A DNA stretch of 64,000 bases, taken from the NCBI GenBank assembly GCA_024663395.1, contig JANFAH010000005.1, positions 2,976,001 through 3,040,000 on the forward strand. Reading direction: 5' to 3'. Below, in pieces: positions 33,214 through 43,109 of the stretch. The DNA is from Pisolithus tinctorius (taxonomy: Eukaryota; Basidiomycota; Agaricomycetes; Boletales; Pisolithaceae). Numbering within the stretch: position 1 is the stretch's first letter; each line of letters starts with the position of its first letter. The position numbers and the translations under genes are program-made. The notes below the pieces were generated by a model, which was not told the origin of the DNA, did no database searches, and saw nothing but the letters and a program-made list of their open reading frames with translations.

Positions 33214-36200
33214 TCATGAATAGTCATCTGAGTCGTAGTCGATATCATTATTGGTGTCTTTGTTTTCATCGTTTGTTTCATCTTCATCATCGTCATCATC
33301 ATCACTGTCGTCATCGTTACTGCTGTTATTATCTTCTTCTTCATCTCTTTCTTCTTCCATAACACTGGGCAAGGGAGTGTGGCGAGAATAATAGGGAATG
33401 AGTCGAAAAGCTGCGACACCTCGAGCAGAAATGGTGCCATCGAGGTCTTTAAGGACGTAGGAGCCTCCCTTGGTGCGACGAACAACCTCATAGGGACCAA
33501 GGTAGCGTGGCTTTGACTTGCGATCCAGTTCTTTCTCTATCTGCGTGTTGCGAACCAATACCAAATCTCCTGGCTCATAAGCTGACTTCATCAACCGTAA
33601 AGCATACCTCTTCTCAAACTGACCCTTGGAGCGTAAACGAGACCTCTGCAAAGTGGTGAAAGCGGCATTGATATCTTCCTCTCTCTTTTCCAACTGACGA
33701 ATGCGAAGTGTGAGAAGCTCTTGAGATGACATTCCAGAGTAGAATCCTTCAACGAGATAGGTAGACTCGAAGAGATCAAAAGGCAGGACAGGATCAAGAC
33801 CATGTAGCAGGAAGTAGGGGCTGAATCCAGTGGAGCGACGAGTAGTGACCTTGTCTGCAAAGAACGCGTGATGGACCTTGGACGGCCAAAGCGAAAGATC
33901 TCCTTCACAAGCCTTGATGATAGCTTCTCTGATAACAAAGTGACCGCGTTCTACAACTCCATTTGCCTTGGAATTATATGGGGAGATGCGAATCTGAGGA
34001 ATAGAGTAGTGCTTCATGAGTTTCTCAAAGGCGCCCTTGACCTCACTGCCATTATCAGTGACAACCTGGGCAATAACACCATAACGACAGAAGACTTCTT
34101 CCCAGAAGAATTTAGCAAGACTGTCTGCATTGGCATGACGAAGAGCATGACCTTCTGCAGCGAGGGAAAGATCATCTCGAGCTGCGACAAGATAGCGATA
34201 ACCACGTGCTTTGGGCATGAGCATGACGTCGACATAGACCTTCATAAAGATTCTGGGGGAAGCAGAAATGGTGATGGGAACCTCTGCTTTACGAGTGCTT
34301 CGGATCTGGCACTCATGGCAAGAGCGGACATGATGGGCAATGTCTTGATACATCTGAGGCCAGTAAAAGCGCTGTCTGACTGTATGAAAGACTCCAAAAA
34401 CTCCACGATGACCGAGTTCTTCATGAGCATGACCAAGGATCTGGACACGGAGATGGGGATCAAAGATGACCTTGGCTGGAGGATGGGGACCTCGACGTTT
34501 AAAGAGCTGGTCTCCATGAAGGAAGAACTGGAGGGATCTGTGAATGAAGCGCTTGCGAGCAGTATTGGAAGGGAACGGGGGAAGTTCTGTAGTACGAAGG
34601 AAGTGCAGGACCCGACGTAAGAGGACATCTTGAGACGTATCACTGGAAAGGAATGACGGGAGGGTAATGGCATATGTGGACTCGCGCGCAAGTCGTCGTC
34701 GAGTTGCGCTGACTGAAGACGGATGGGCATCTGTAAAAAGAATACCCTCCAACCACTCATCAGCTTCTTCTGCATCAGCTTCGCCTTCTTCATACTCCTC
34801 TTCTGTAGGTTGACGTCTGGAAAGGGCATCTGGGGCTCGGTGACGAACAGCAGGGACATGAATGAGCTTAAAGTCAAAGAGAAGTATACCCTCGATCCAG
34901 CGATTGACAGTAGCGTTAGGTTGAAGATCTGGATCATTGAGCATACCTTTGATGTACTTCGCATCAACCTCTACCCATAGATGACGAACGCCGTAGAGAT
35001 ATAGACGGTAGTGACGAAGCACTCTGAAGAGACCATAGAGCTCGAGCTTAGGCTGACTGTAGCGAGATTCACGTTCATTGATGGGGAGTGAACCATAGCG
35101 AGCAGGACGTTTGCGACCCTCTTCATCATACTGGGAGAGAACGAATCCAACGGCAACGTTACTAGTGTCAACGGAAAGAACGACTGGCAGGTCAGATGAG
35201 TAGTCAATGGGGCGAAGGGCAGGAGCAGATGAGACGGCGAGCTTCAAGGCATCAAACGCATCTTGCTGGGGCTGATCCCAAATGAACGGAGCATTCTTGC
35301 GATAAAGGTCAATGAGTGGGCGAGCCAACTGCGAGTAGTTCGCAATCCAGATACGAACAGTACCACAGAGACCTAGGAATGAGCGAACATCTTTGGGCGT
35401 AGCGAGCGCTGGCCAGTTGACGACCTTCTCCACCTTGTGGTCGTCAGGAGAGCGACCATGAGGATGGCATGCTTGACCAAGAATGATAACACGAGGCTGG
35501 CAGACCTGAGATTTCAAGCCAGAAAACGTTCCGCCAGCATGAGCAAACCGATGCATGACTCTATGCACGTCTACAGCATGTTCCCAAATGAAGCGACGTA
35601 TGCCGGGATTCTCAGGTAACGTTTCGGCATTGCCATCGGCATCTTCATAACGGGTTGCAGGGCCTTTGACTGGCAGATCATCGATGAAAACGTTGGCAAC
35701 GTGAGGGATTTCGTCCTGTAGAATGAACGCTGTACAATTCTGAAACTCCGACGGCGAGTTGGTGTAGCCTTGAGGCATGGCAGTATGGCGCAGTAAGCCA
35801 AGAGGCGTCATGAAGGATGTCAGATCTCGGCTATCGGGATGGAGCTGGCGTGCATCAAATCCTGAAAATAGATCAAAGACCATGTAGCATTGACGACCAG
35901 CAAACGGCTCCACAAAGTCATCCAGGATTGGTGGAACACCAGCGTCTTGAATTGTAACCTTATTCAGAGGCTGTAGATCATGAACGATACAGATCTTGCC
36001 ATTCTTTTTCATAACGCAGAACCATTTGGAGCGATAGGATGACTGGGCCGGCTCATAGAGACCAGCAGCAATCTTCTCCCGAAGAAGCTGTATGACACGT
36101 TCTCGTATGCCAGGGGGAATTGGAATGTTACGAAACTCCCATGGTTCATGCGGCAGGACAGGAATGATGTAAGGCGAAAAGTAGTCCAAACGAAAGTTTC

Positions 36201-36705
36201 CTCTCTCCGATTCATCAAACGCCAAGGCACACTCATTAAGCTTCATGACATGCGAAAAAAGTTTTTCCTCTTCTGGCCAGAGAAAGCCATCTGTGTTAAT
36301 CTTCATGGAGGTAAGGCGCTCTTGAGTAAGCTTCTTTGTGGGAATGAACACAGGAGGGTGACACGTGAGAGGTGTGAGTGATGCAAGGGGGTCTTCTGGA
36401 AACTGGCGATGGACTCGAGCGTCTTCTGGATAGACTCCAGGCACTGGCTTGACCTTACGATCAACGCGCTTGTACGCTCCATATACCGGCTGATCTGTTT
36501 CATCGGCTGAGTCTTCTGTATCCATAGCAAGGCCTTTTCTAAAACGTAACAAATCAAGAAAGTCAGACAGAGAATAGTAAAAACGAAGCTGTTTTTCAGT
36601 TTTCTGAATAGGAAGGGGATCTGGTGCTTTTGAAGGATTAGATAATGAAGAAGAGAAGACATCAAGATAAAAGGAGCTCTGGAAGCTTGAAACTGAAGGA
36701 GGCAT
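33214..36705 (-). CDS. pol: Gyp-5 pol (RT, RNase H, integrase) with polyacidic tail
   Basis: 1163 aa from the ATG at 36705 (MPPSVSSF), matching the MPP start of Gyp-2 pol. The open frame extends 250 codons further upstream, but there it only mirrors gag in another frame. Domains: RT (WFCVMKKNGKICIVHDL; catalytic FIDDLPVKGP), RNase H (LSVDTSNVAVGFVLSQ), integrase zinc finger (HEELGHRGVF...CHECQ), DDE core (VDVMLMP, VTDNGSEV, glutamate in NGVVERGHF). The last 50 or so residues are almost all Asp, Glu, Asn and Ser, encoded by TCATCA-type repeats at 33225-33360. A chromodomain is absent. It lies in the +1 frame relative to gag, which ends at 36836. Confidence 0.93.
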   Translation of the reverse strand: MPPSVSSFQSSFYLDVFSSSLSNPSKAPDPLPIQKTEKQLRFYYSLSDFLDLLRFRKGLAMDTEDSADETDQPVYGAYKRVDRKVKPVPGVYPEDARVHRQFPEDPLASLTPLTCHPPVFIPTKKLTQERLTSMKINTDGFLWPEEEKLFSHVMKLNECALAFDESERGNFRLDYFSPYIIPVLPHEPWEFRNIPIPPGIRERVIQLLREKIAAGLYEPAQSSYRSKWFCVMKKNGKICIVHDLQPLNKVTIQDAGVPPILDDFVEPFAGRQCYMVFDLFSGFDARQLHPDSRDLTSFMTPLGLLRHTAMPQGYTNSPSEFQNCTAFILQDEIPHVANVFIDDLPVKGPATRYEDADGNAETLPENPGIRRFIWEHAVDVHRVMHRFAHAGGTFSGLKSQVCQPRVIILGQACHPHGRSPDDHKVEKVVNWPALATPKDVRSFLGLCGTVRIWIANYSQLARPLIDLYRKNAPFIWDQPQQDAFDALKLAVSSAPALRPIDYSSDLPVVLSVDTSNVAVGFVLSQYDEEGRKRPARYGSLPINERESRYSQPKLELYGLFRVLRHYRLYLYGVRHLWVEVDAKYIKGMLNDPDLQPNATVNRWIEGILLFDFKLIHVPAVRHRAPDALSRRQPTEEEYEEGEADAEEADEWLEGILFTDAHPSSVSATRRRLARESTYAITLPSFLSSDTSQDVLLRRVLHFLRTTELPPFPSNTARKRFIHRSLQFFLHGDQLFKRRGPHPPAKVIFDPHLRVQILGHAHEELGHRGVFGVFHTVRQRFYWPQMYQDIAHHVRSCHECQIRSTRKAEVPITISASPRIFMKVYVDVMLMPKARGYRYLVAARDDLSLAAEGHALRHANADSLAKFFWEEVFCRYGVIAQVVTDNGSEVKGAFEKLMKHYSIPQIRISPYNSKANGVVERGHFVIREAIIKACEGDLSLWPSKVHHAFFADKVTTRRSTGFSPYFLLHGLDPVLPFDLFESTYLVEGFYSGMSSQELLTLRIRQLEKREEDINAAFTTLQRSRLRSKGQFEKRYALRLMKSAYEPGDLVLVRNTQIEKELDRKSKPRYLGPYEVVRRTKGGSYVLKDLDGTISARGVAAFRLIPYYSRHTPLPSVMEEERDEEEDNNSSNDDDSDDDDDDEDETNDENKDTNNDIDYDSDDYS

Positions 36706-36835
36706 AGTAAGTGATGTTACAGGAGTATCTGAGAAAAGAAACGATATCTGTGGGTTTAGGAGTTTAACGACTTCTCGGTCAAAGTGAGCAGACGAAGAAT
36801 AAGAGAAACTATAAGTACAAGAGGGGACATACGAA

Positions 36836-39800
36836 TCAATCTTCAAAGAGCTGGAGAAATAAATGATGAGATATGGGAGAAAGTGGAGGAACACATCTGA
36901 AAAGATCATCGGACCTGTCTTGAGCTGAACCTGAGGAAGTGGAAGCAGGAAAGTGGTCTGGGTATGAGACTGCTTCGAAAGGGGGAGGATGAGCTGAGGC
37001 TGAGGCAAAACTGACTGCACTGGCAAGGACATGAAGACTGGAGTTTTGTAATGCATCTGTGTCCTCTTCATCCACATCACCTGAATGGTCCTCTGCAGCT
37101 TCTTGCAAGTGAGCGATCCATCCAGTAGGGGTACGACACATGACAACATTGCTATAAGGCTCTGGCATGGCAACTGACTCTTCACCAATGGCAGCATTAG
37201 ACATGGCTTGGGGAGCTGAGGGTAGTAATGGCATAGGAAGAGTTGGACTAGATGAATGCTGATGCCTGCATAAGTCGTCGTCGAGTTGTGCAGACTGAGG
37301 CAAGGATGGGCTAGGCAGATAGAAGCGAGAGCCAACACTAGTGTTGAACATATCAGAGTCAAGTGGCGAAAGTGTGGTGGGTACATCTGGGGATAGACTG
37401 GACAAGTGGTGAGACATGTGCAACTCGTCGACGAGTTGCGTGGACTGAGAGTCATGACCTATATCTGAGGATGAACCAGACAACTGCACATGGCTGCACA
37501 AGTCGTCGTCGAGTTGTGCAGACTGATGATGGGTGGATGGACTGGGTGCATATGGATCCTTGCGCAACTCGTCGCCGAGTTGTGCAGACTGAGAGTCATG
37601 GCAAGCATCATGGGAAGTAGGGGCAACTGAACTGCAGTAGGAAGTATTGAAGATGGAGAACGTAGCTTCAGAGTCTGGAGTGACAGTGTCTCTACAGAAC
37701 AGAAGTGAAGCCTGGTGAGAACCATCAGCGGGCTCCTCTTGAATGATAACTGGATCTGGGGACGGGGGAGAGGGAGTCTGAGGCAGAGCAGTAATGCCAT
37801 TAGAAAGTACATGTGAAGCAGGTAGACTCGAGTCAGATGGCAGGTCTGGAGGTGGAGATGCATTGCTCTGAGTGGGAGATGCCTGTGGGAGTAGATGAGG
37901 ATAGAACCTGACATAGGCAGAACCTTCAAGCTCATGGTAATGCTCAAGTGGGGCAGGAACCTGTCGGACTAAGTGAACATCAAGCATAAGGAAGTCTTGG
38001 AAGTAGACTCCTGACTCATCAGTACCTCTTTCTCCAGCAAGTGCATGGTTTGAGTCAAGATAAAGGGAGGATAGATGGGGAGTGCGATGAGCAAGGCTAG
38101 TAAGAAGCGAGACAAGTGACTGGCGCTCTTCTCTTCTGATCTGGCGACGAATCTGGGCAAGGGTAGGATTATCCTCCAATCCACTCACACCAGTGGACTG
38201 TAACTCCTGGGTAAGCTGACCAACAAACTCCGAAGGAAAGGGACTGGTAGGAGGTGGGAATGCTTGGACTGGAATGGGATGGAACACAGGAAAGGCTGAG
38301 GCAACATCAAACCCATCTGGGGGTGATTCAGGATACAGCAGAGTAGAATCGAGCGACTGAGGGGGTGACTGCGAAGTTGACGGGGGTGGAGCGAAGACAA
38401 CGGGTGAAACATGATGAGGGGTACCAACTGCTACATCTCTCATAGGTTCATCGGCTTCTTGCTGAGGATGGACAGGCTCTAGAGTCGCCATAAGAGTATC
38501 TGCAACAGATCCAAGCTGGCCTTCAGTAACACACATCTCCAGGGGGTGATCTGAATCAGCTCCAAAGACAACATAAGTTCCAGACTCTCTTTCAACAATG
38601 CTAACCGAGTTCCCAAGAGCCCAAGGACGACCAAGGAGGAGATCAAAGCCTGCATTAGTGTCTGGGGCGACGAATAGATTGGTCCAAGTCCTGGCAGCAC
38701 CACAGAAGAGAGGGACATCTTGTACCAGACCTTTCAGAGTAGAGATACCTCCTTTTGCATCTCGCATATTGATGGTCTGCGACATATCGACGGGCATGCG
38801 AATGACCGACTGGGCTATACCAGCACGAACGACATTGAGGGTAGATCCAGAGTCAATGACACCTGTTACACGGCGTCCATTGCAAGTCAGATTGATAGTG
38901 ATGAGGGGGCTAGAAGTCAAGGCCAAGTAGGAGGATGCAGGAGGAGTTCCTTCAACTGCAGTAACAGACTTGACAGGCTGAGCCAGGGGCTGTCTCTTGA
39001 ATCGCATAAGCTCCTGAAGGTGCTGAGAAACATCCCTAGATGATCCAATGACCTCCCCAACAGATACAGTCAAGGGAGTAGAAAGAATGCACTCTACAAT
39101 GGCTTTAGAGTTGGCAGACTGCGAAAGCGATGAAGACAGGGAAGTGGTAGGAGGGAGCTTGGATTTCTTAGACCTGTCTGCAGAATCAGTGGCTTGACCA
39201 GATGGCTTTGGGACAGTGGCATCTTCCATGATAGCATCATCTCTAGTTCCATCAAAGACAGTGGGATGGACGTCAACTGGTACAAAGGCAGGGGCAAGTG
39301 GTACTTTCTGTGGAGCAGGGATGGATGCAGAGGATGAGGGCTTTGGCTCCTGACTCTCTTTCTCCTTGCCATGCAAACGAGGTGGGACGAGGACACTGTC
39401 AAAGACAGCCTTTCTCTTCTCTTTAGTAACCTTGTTAGAACGATCCACAGCAGCAACAAGGGGTTCTTCTTCCAACTCATAAATCTCGGCACTAGACTCT
39501 TCTTTGGCCTCTTCATGGATAACAAAGCGGACTGCATTGGCAGGCTGAGCAGCAGCTTTAGTGCGTTCATAGGCTTGCAGGATAGTCTCTTCTCCATTGC
39601 GATAGATGCGCTGTCCATTAGGGTAGATGACTCGATGGTTTTCATCACGTGCCAAAGAACCCTTCTGAATGAGATCATTAATGGCCTGGCAACTCTCAAC
39701 ACCATGGCCTTCAACACCACAGCCATAACAAGTGATGGTCCTCCTAGCAGGATGGGTCTGGGATGAGGAAGTAGCAGCAGGGGCAGTGGATGCAGGAGTA

Positions 39801-40777
39801 GATGCGGGAGCAGGACGAAGGGAAGGAGCACGAAGCACCTTTGCAGCATCAGGATCCATCTTGACAGCACGATAGTAGAGGAGGGAGTAGTCTGGGTCAT
39901 TGAGTGACATGCGAGAGAGGGACTTGATTAGGGTCTCAACCTCATCTTGCTTACAAGCAGTAGGGCCTTCTTTCTCCAAATTTTCAAGGTTTCTTCTGGC
40001 TTCGTGGGAAGGGAGCAAAGGGCGAACACTGTCATCTCTTCCGTCTGAGCGATGAGAAGCATTAGGCTGGGCCTGAGGAGCAGGGGCAGCACGAGGGCCA
40101 AGGAAGTCAAGGTCATCTGCATCAAAGCGATCATGGCGAAGGACCTCTTCAGCTGACTGGCATACATCATCATAGGGGAATGGCCTGCTAATGTCAAGGT
40201 TGGGATCCTTTGTCCTGAGACGAGTTTCAACCAAGCCACGAAAGACTGGGGACAAACCAGCCCAGAAGTAGCGATTATATTCATCAACCGATATCCTTCC
40301 TTTATTCTTCAACCAACCTCCAATGCGAATGAAGCCACGGTTGTAAGCCCTAAAGTCTTGAAGTGTCATGATGGGCTGCATCCTAGACTCCAAAGCAAAG
40401 CTCTTGAGATGCCTTTCAAAGAACCTTTCATCTGATAGATCAGCATCAAAGTACTTGAGGAGATCAGCCTTCAAGTTAGCCCAATCAGGAGTGTAGTAGT
40501 GAGCCATTCCTTCAATGATCTCCCTAACACGAGCATTGCAGTACTGGAGGATTGATTCGACCATTTCCTGGTCAGAAGTGACATTGTGGTAGGCACAGAG
40601 GCGTTCATAGTGGTCCAAGAAGGAGCGAACATGGGTATGGTCTCCTTGGAAGAGTTCTGGAGCAGACTTCATGCCAAGCAAGGGCATAGTGAGAACAGAG
40701 CGAGCAGGGGGAGCAGCCATAGCTACTGGAACTGCTGATGATGTAGGAGGATAGATAGTGGGGATGGTGGATGACAT
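36836..40777 (-). CDS. gag: Gyp-5 gag-protease, unusually long
   Basis: 1313 aa from the first proper ATG (40777, MSSTIPTIYPP). Order: capsid domain (ELFQGDHTHVRSFLDHYERL), an arginine/proline-rich linker, a CCHC knuckle CYGCGVEGHGVESC, then the aspartic protease (VIDSGSTLNVV, later DLLLGRPW). A C-terminal extension of about 500 residues is rich in Ser, Pro, Gln and His. In the extension the segment QSAQLDDDL or a variant occurs four times, each encoded by the 24-bp dyad. Typical Gypsy gag is much shorter, so the tail is the odd part. The stop lies 131 bp before the pol ATG. Confidence 0.9.
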   Translation of the reverse strand: MSSTIPTIYPPTSSAVPVAMAAPPARSVLTMPLLGMKSAPELFQGDHTHVRSFLDHYERLCAYHNVTSDQEMVESILQYCNARVREIIEGMAHYYTPDWANLKADLLKYFDADLSDERFFERHLKSFALESRMQPIMTLQDFRAYNRGFIRIGGWLKNKGRISVDEYNRYFWAGLSPVFRGLVETRLRTKDPNLDISRPFPYDDVCQSAEEVLRHDRFDADDLDFLGPRAAPAPQAQPNASHRSDGRDDSVRPLLPSHEARRNLENLEKEGPTACKQDEVETLIKSLSRMSLNDPDYSLLYYRAVKMDPDAAKVLRAPSLRPAPASTPASTAPAATSSSQTHPARRTITCYGCGVEGHGVESCQAINDLIQKGSLARDENHRVIYPNGQRIYRNGEETILQAYERTKAAAQPANAVRFVIHEEAKEESSAEIYELEEEPLVAAVDRSNKVTKEKRKAVFDSVLVPPRLHGKEKESQEPKPSSSASIPAPQKVPLAPAFVPVDVHPTVFDGTRDDAIMEDATVPKPSGQATDSADRSKKSKLPPTTSLSSSLSQSANSKAIVECILSTPLTVSVGEVIGSSRDVSQHLQELMRFKRQPLAQPVKSVTAVEGTPPASSYLALTSSPLITINLTCNGRRVTGVIDSGSTLNVVRAGIAQSVIRMPVDMSQTINMRDAKGGISTLKGLVQDVPLFCGAARTWTNLFVAPDTNAGFDLLLGRPWALGNSVSIVERESGTYVVFGADSDHPLEMCVTEGQLGSVADTLMATLEPVHPQQEADEPMRDVAVGTPHHVSPVVFAPPPSTSQSPPQSLDSTLLYPESPPDGFDVASAFPVFHPIPVQAFPPPTSPFPSEFVGQLTQELQSTGVSGLEDNPTLAQIRRQIRREERQSLVSLLTSLAHRTPHLSSLYLDSNHALAGERGTDESGVYFQDFLMLDVHLVRQVPAPLEHYHELEGSAYVRFYPHLLPQASPTQSNASPPPDLPSDSSLPASHVLSNGITALPQTPSPPSPDPVIIQEEPADGSHQASLLFCRDTVTPDSEATFSIFNTSYCSSVAPTSHDACHDSQSAQLGDELRKDPYAPSPSTHHQSAQLDDDLCSHVQLSGSSSDIGHDSQSTQLVDELHMSHHLSSLSPDVPTTLSPLDSDMFNTSVGSRFYLPSPSLPQSAQLDDDLCRHQHSSSPTLPMPLLPSAPQAMSNAAIGEESVAMPEPYSNVVMCRTPTGWIAHLQEAAEDHSGDVDEEDTDALQNSSLHVLASAVSFASASAHPPPFEAVSYPDHFPASTSSGSAQDRSDDLFRCVPPLSPISHHLFLQLFED
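37268..37585. repeat. Cluster of four 24-bp dyad repeats in Gyp-5 gag
   Basis: Copies at 37268-37291, 37418-37441, 37496-37519 and 37562-37585, sharing the core CAACTCGTCGACGAGTTG with small changes. A fifth internal copy is in pol (34686-34709) and three are in each LTR. Confidence 0.9.
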
Positions 40778-40856
40778 AGTAGCAAGATACCAAGTGGTTT
40801 TTAGAGACAAGTTTCAATAGGCTGAGTGAGCAGGGTTCTTGATCCAGGAATAACCA

Positions 40857-40875
40857 CCCCTCGCGGTGGGCTCCA
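40857..40875 (-). other. Gyp-5 tRNA primer-binding site
   Basis: Minus-strand TGGAGCCCACCGCGAGGGG, three bases after the 5' LTR; 18 of 19 bases match the Gyp-2 site. Confidence 0.85.
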
Positions 40876-40877
40876 GA

Positions 40878-42709
40878 TGTGAGTCAAAGTGTGGAAAGGC
40901 AGTATAAACCAACCAAACCAACACAAAAGACAAATATGTGCGAGTGGTGGTTTACCTCCGCGGAACCTGGAGGGCAGAGAAACCTAAAGTGGGGAAGACT
41001 TCAAGTGGAGGTGCCCCTGGCGCAAGTCGTTGACGAGTTACGCAGGAGAAGACGAATGGACAATGATTGGGAAGGGGATGCTGAACAGAGTGAAGGTGTT
41101 CAGCCGAAAGTACTTGGGGGTAATGGACTTTTGATAGAATATGCTCCTGGCGCAAGTCGATGACGAGTTACGCAGGAGTGAATGGATGACTAAGCAGGTG
41201 TGCTGACAGAGCACAGATGATACTTCAGATGAAGGTAGATAGACCCTTGATGGAGCCTCAACTACCAATGATATGAATGAAGACAGATAGACTCTTCCGA
41301 ATGAGCCTCAACTGTCGACGACAAGATATGCTGAGCTGAGCTGACTTCTTGATTGATTGTGGGTAGCTAAGTACATGGGGGTTTATATACTGAGGGGGGA
41401 GCACAGCTTGTGACAAACAAGGCACAAACACTTGGTAAGTAATGAGTAAGGACTGAGTAATCATGATGAGTAAGCGAGAAATGAAGAGTAAGCAAGCAAA
41501 GAGGATTGGTAAGTATTGGCAATAAACGAGTCAAGGATAGTCAAAATATCACAGAATGAGTCAAACAGAGTCAGAAACTGAGTAAGCGCACTGATATCAC
41601 ATTAGGGGGTGGCGATGCAAGTTAGATCTCGGCGGAGACATCTCTAGATCCAAAGACGGCATGACAGATGGACGGTGTTTCCAGATAGGGAAGTATTAAT
41701 TCCAGAATTGAAGGGCATGAGTCAGGTGTCAAAGGGGGCTAGGGCATTGGGGGTCTGTGGGGCAATGAGAGCATACACGATCGCGTCTCCCACCCTTCCA
41801 TCCTCTCAGCGAAGTTAACAAAAACTTCATGAATGGGGCTCTGATGGAGGAGGAGGAGAAGGGGGAACGTCTTCTGCTGGATCTTGCAGTAAGAAGGCAA
41901 GATGCATGTCATACTCGTCATGAATGCGATCAGGGAGGCTGGAGGACAGTAGATTATACTGCAGCTGTCGCAATGCGGGAAGAATGATGGACGAGACTGG
42001 AATAAAGACGGTGCAGGGAGCAGGGAGGAACGATCCATATGCTTCATCAAGAGGGGAGACTGAAACGACCACATAAGACCTTTCTAACCGAGTGACAGAC
42101 CTGAGGCGACCAAAGAACGTCCTTCTGGAAGTCATACTGACAAGGAGAACACGCTGACCAAGCTGCATGGGACGGGACGGGGCTGACAATGACGGGATGA
42201 ACCAGGGGGCTTCAGGACGGAAGCTGGTGGGAATGCCTGGCAGATATACATAGCCACTGTCTCTGGCAAATGAGACAAGCGAGATGACTGACAAAGAGGT
42301 GGCCATGATTGATGGACTTAGCGAAATGAGCGTCTGATGGATGGAGTGCTGTAGAAACGTGCAGGGTGCGAGGATCCTCTCCAAATCTGGAAGGAAGAAT
42401 CGTGGGGCTGAGCACTTTAAGCGAGTATGTGAACCGAGTTGATATCTTTGGAAATGGTGGAGATATGACGAAAACCGGAATGCCGTACACGGGCGCTAAA
42501 AACCTTTAACGTGCGCTTAACTCGCTTCCTCTTTTCTCTTTAGCACTGACGACTCGATCTTGTGCGAAGGATGACTGTTCACGTCCAACAGTCTTTCTAC
42601 GCATGAGGCCTTTAGTCTTCATCTGCATGCATGGGCATTGTGCGCAACTCGTCAACGAGTTAGGCAGAGTCAGCTGTAACCATGTCCACAACACCTTTGG
42701 TGTGTGACA
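40878..42709 (-). repeat. Gyp-5 5' LTR
   Basis: 1832 bp, near-identical to 31255-33086. Dyads at 41020-41043, 41150-41173 and 42642-42665; second copy of the U3 ORF at 41827-42384. Confidence 0.96.
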
Positions 42710-43103
42710 CCGGCGCCACAGCCCATTTGTAATTTCCGAACGGATCAGCCCGATTGCCTACAAGCTGCAGCTACCCTCTAGCTGGCAGATTCACCCTGTA
42801 TTCCACACGTCAAAACTTACCCCTTTCATCGAAACGCGCGAATATGGCCCGGCACAACCCCCGCCTCCACCAGAATTGGTAGGAGATGAGAACGAATGGG
42901 AAGTCGAGGCCATTCTTAAACACAAACGTGCGCGCAAGGTCAAGTCACCATCTAAAGAGCCCGGTGCAACCCTGCAGCAAAAATACCTCTACCTCATCAA
43001 ATGGCTCGGTTACCCGCATTCCCAGAATAGCTGGGAGAGCGAGGATAATCTTATAAATGCCCCAGAGGTTCTCGGGGAGTACAAGCGCGTTCACAACCTC
43101 TGA
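42710..43103 (+). pseudogene. Gyp-4 pol, C-terminal part with chromodomain
   Basis: Pol resumes after the Gyp-5 target duplication (RHSPFVISERISPIAYKL). It ends with a chromodomain (EVEAILKHKRARKV...KYLYLIKWLGYPHSQNSWE) and a TGA at 43101-43103. The frame is intact on this side of the insertion. Confidence 0.92.
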
Positions 43104-43109
43104 ACTGCT

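Larger units (their letters stand above)
31255..42709 (-). mobile_element. Gyp-5: young, intact Ty3/Gypsy element with 1.8-kb LTRs
   Basis: LTRs 31255-33086 and 40878-42709 are both 1832 bp, and I spotted only about two differences between them, so the insertion is recent. The target duplication is CCGG (31251-31254 and 42710-42713), 4 bp as in Gyp-2. Minus-strand order: LTR, primer site, gag-protease, pol, LTR. Gag and pol are free of nonsense codons. There is no chromodomain and no antisense gene. Instead there is an ORF in U3 and a repeated 24-bp dyad. The flanking Gyp-4 codons read straight through when the element is removed (LAPR/RHSP). Confidence 0.96.

Noticed and set aside
36706..37455. 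Upstream extension of the Gyp-5 pol frame (250 codons)
   Set aside because: It is open only because gag is read in another frame there; low-complexity Ser/Leu content, and pol of Gyp-2 starts at the corresponding MPP.
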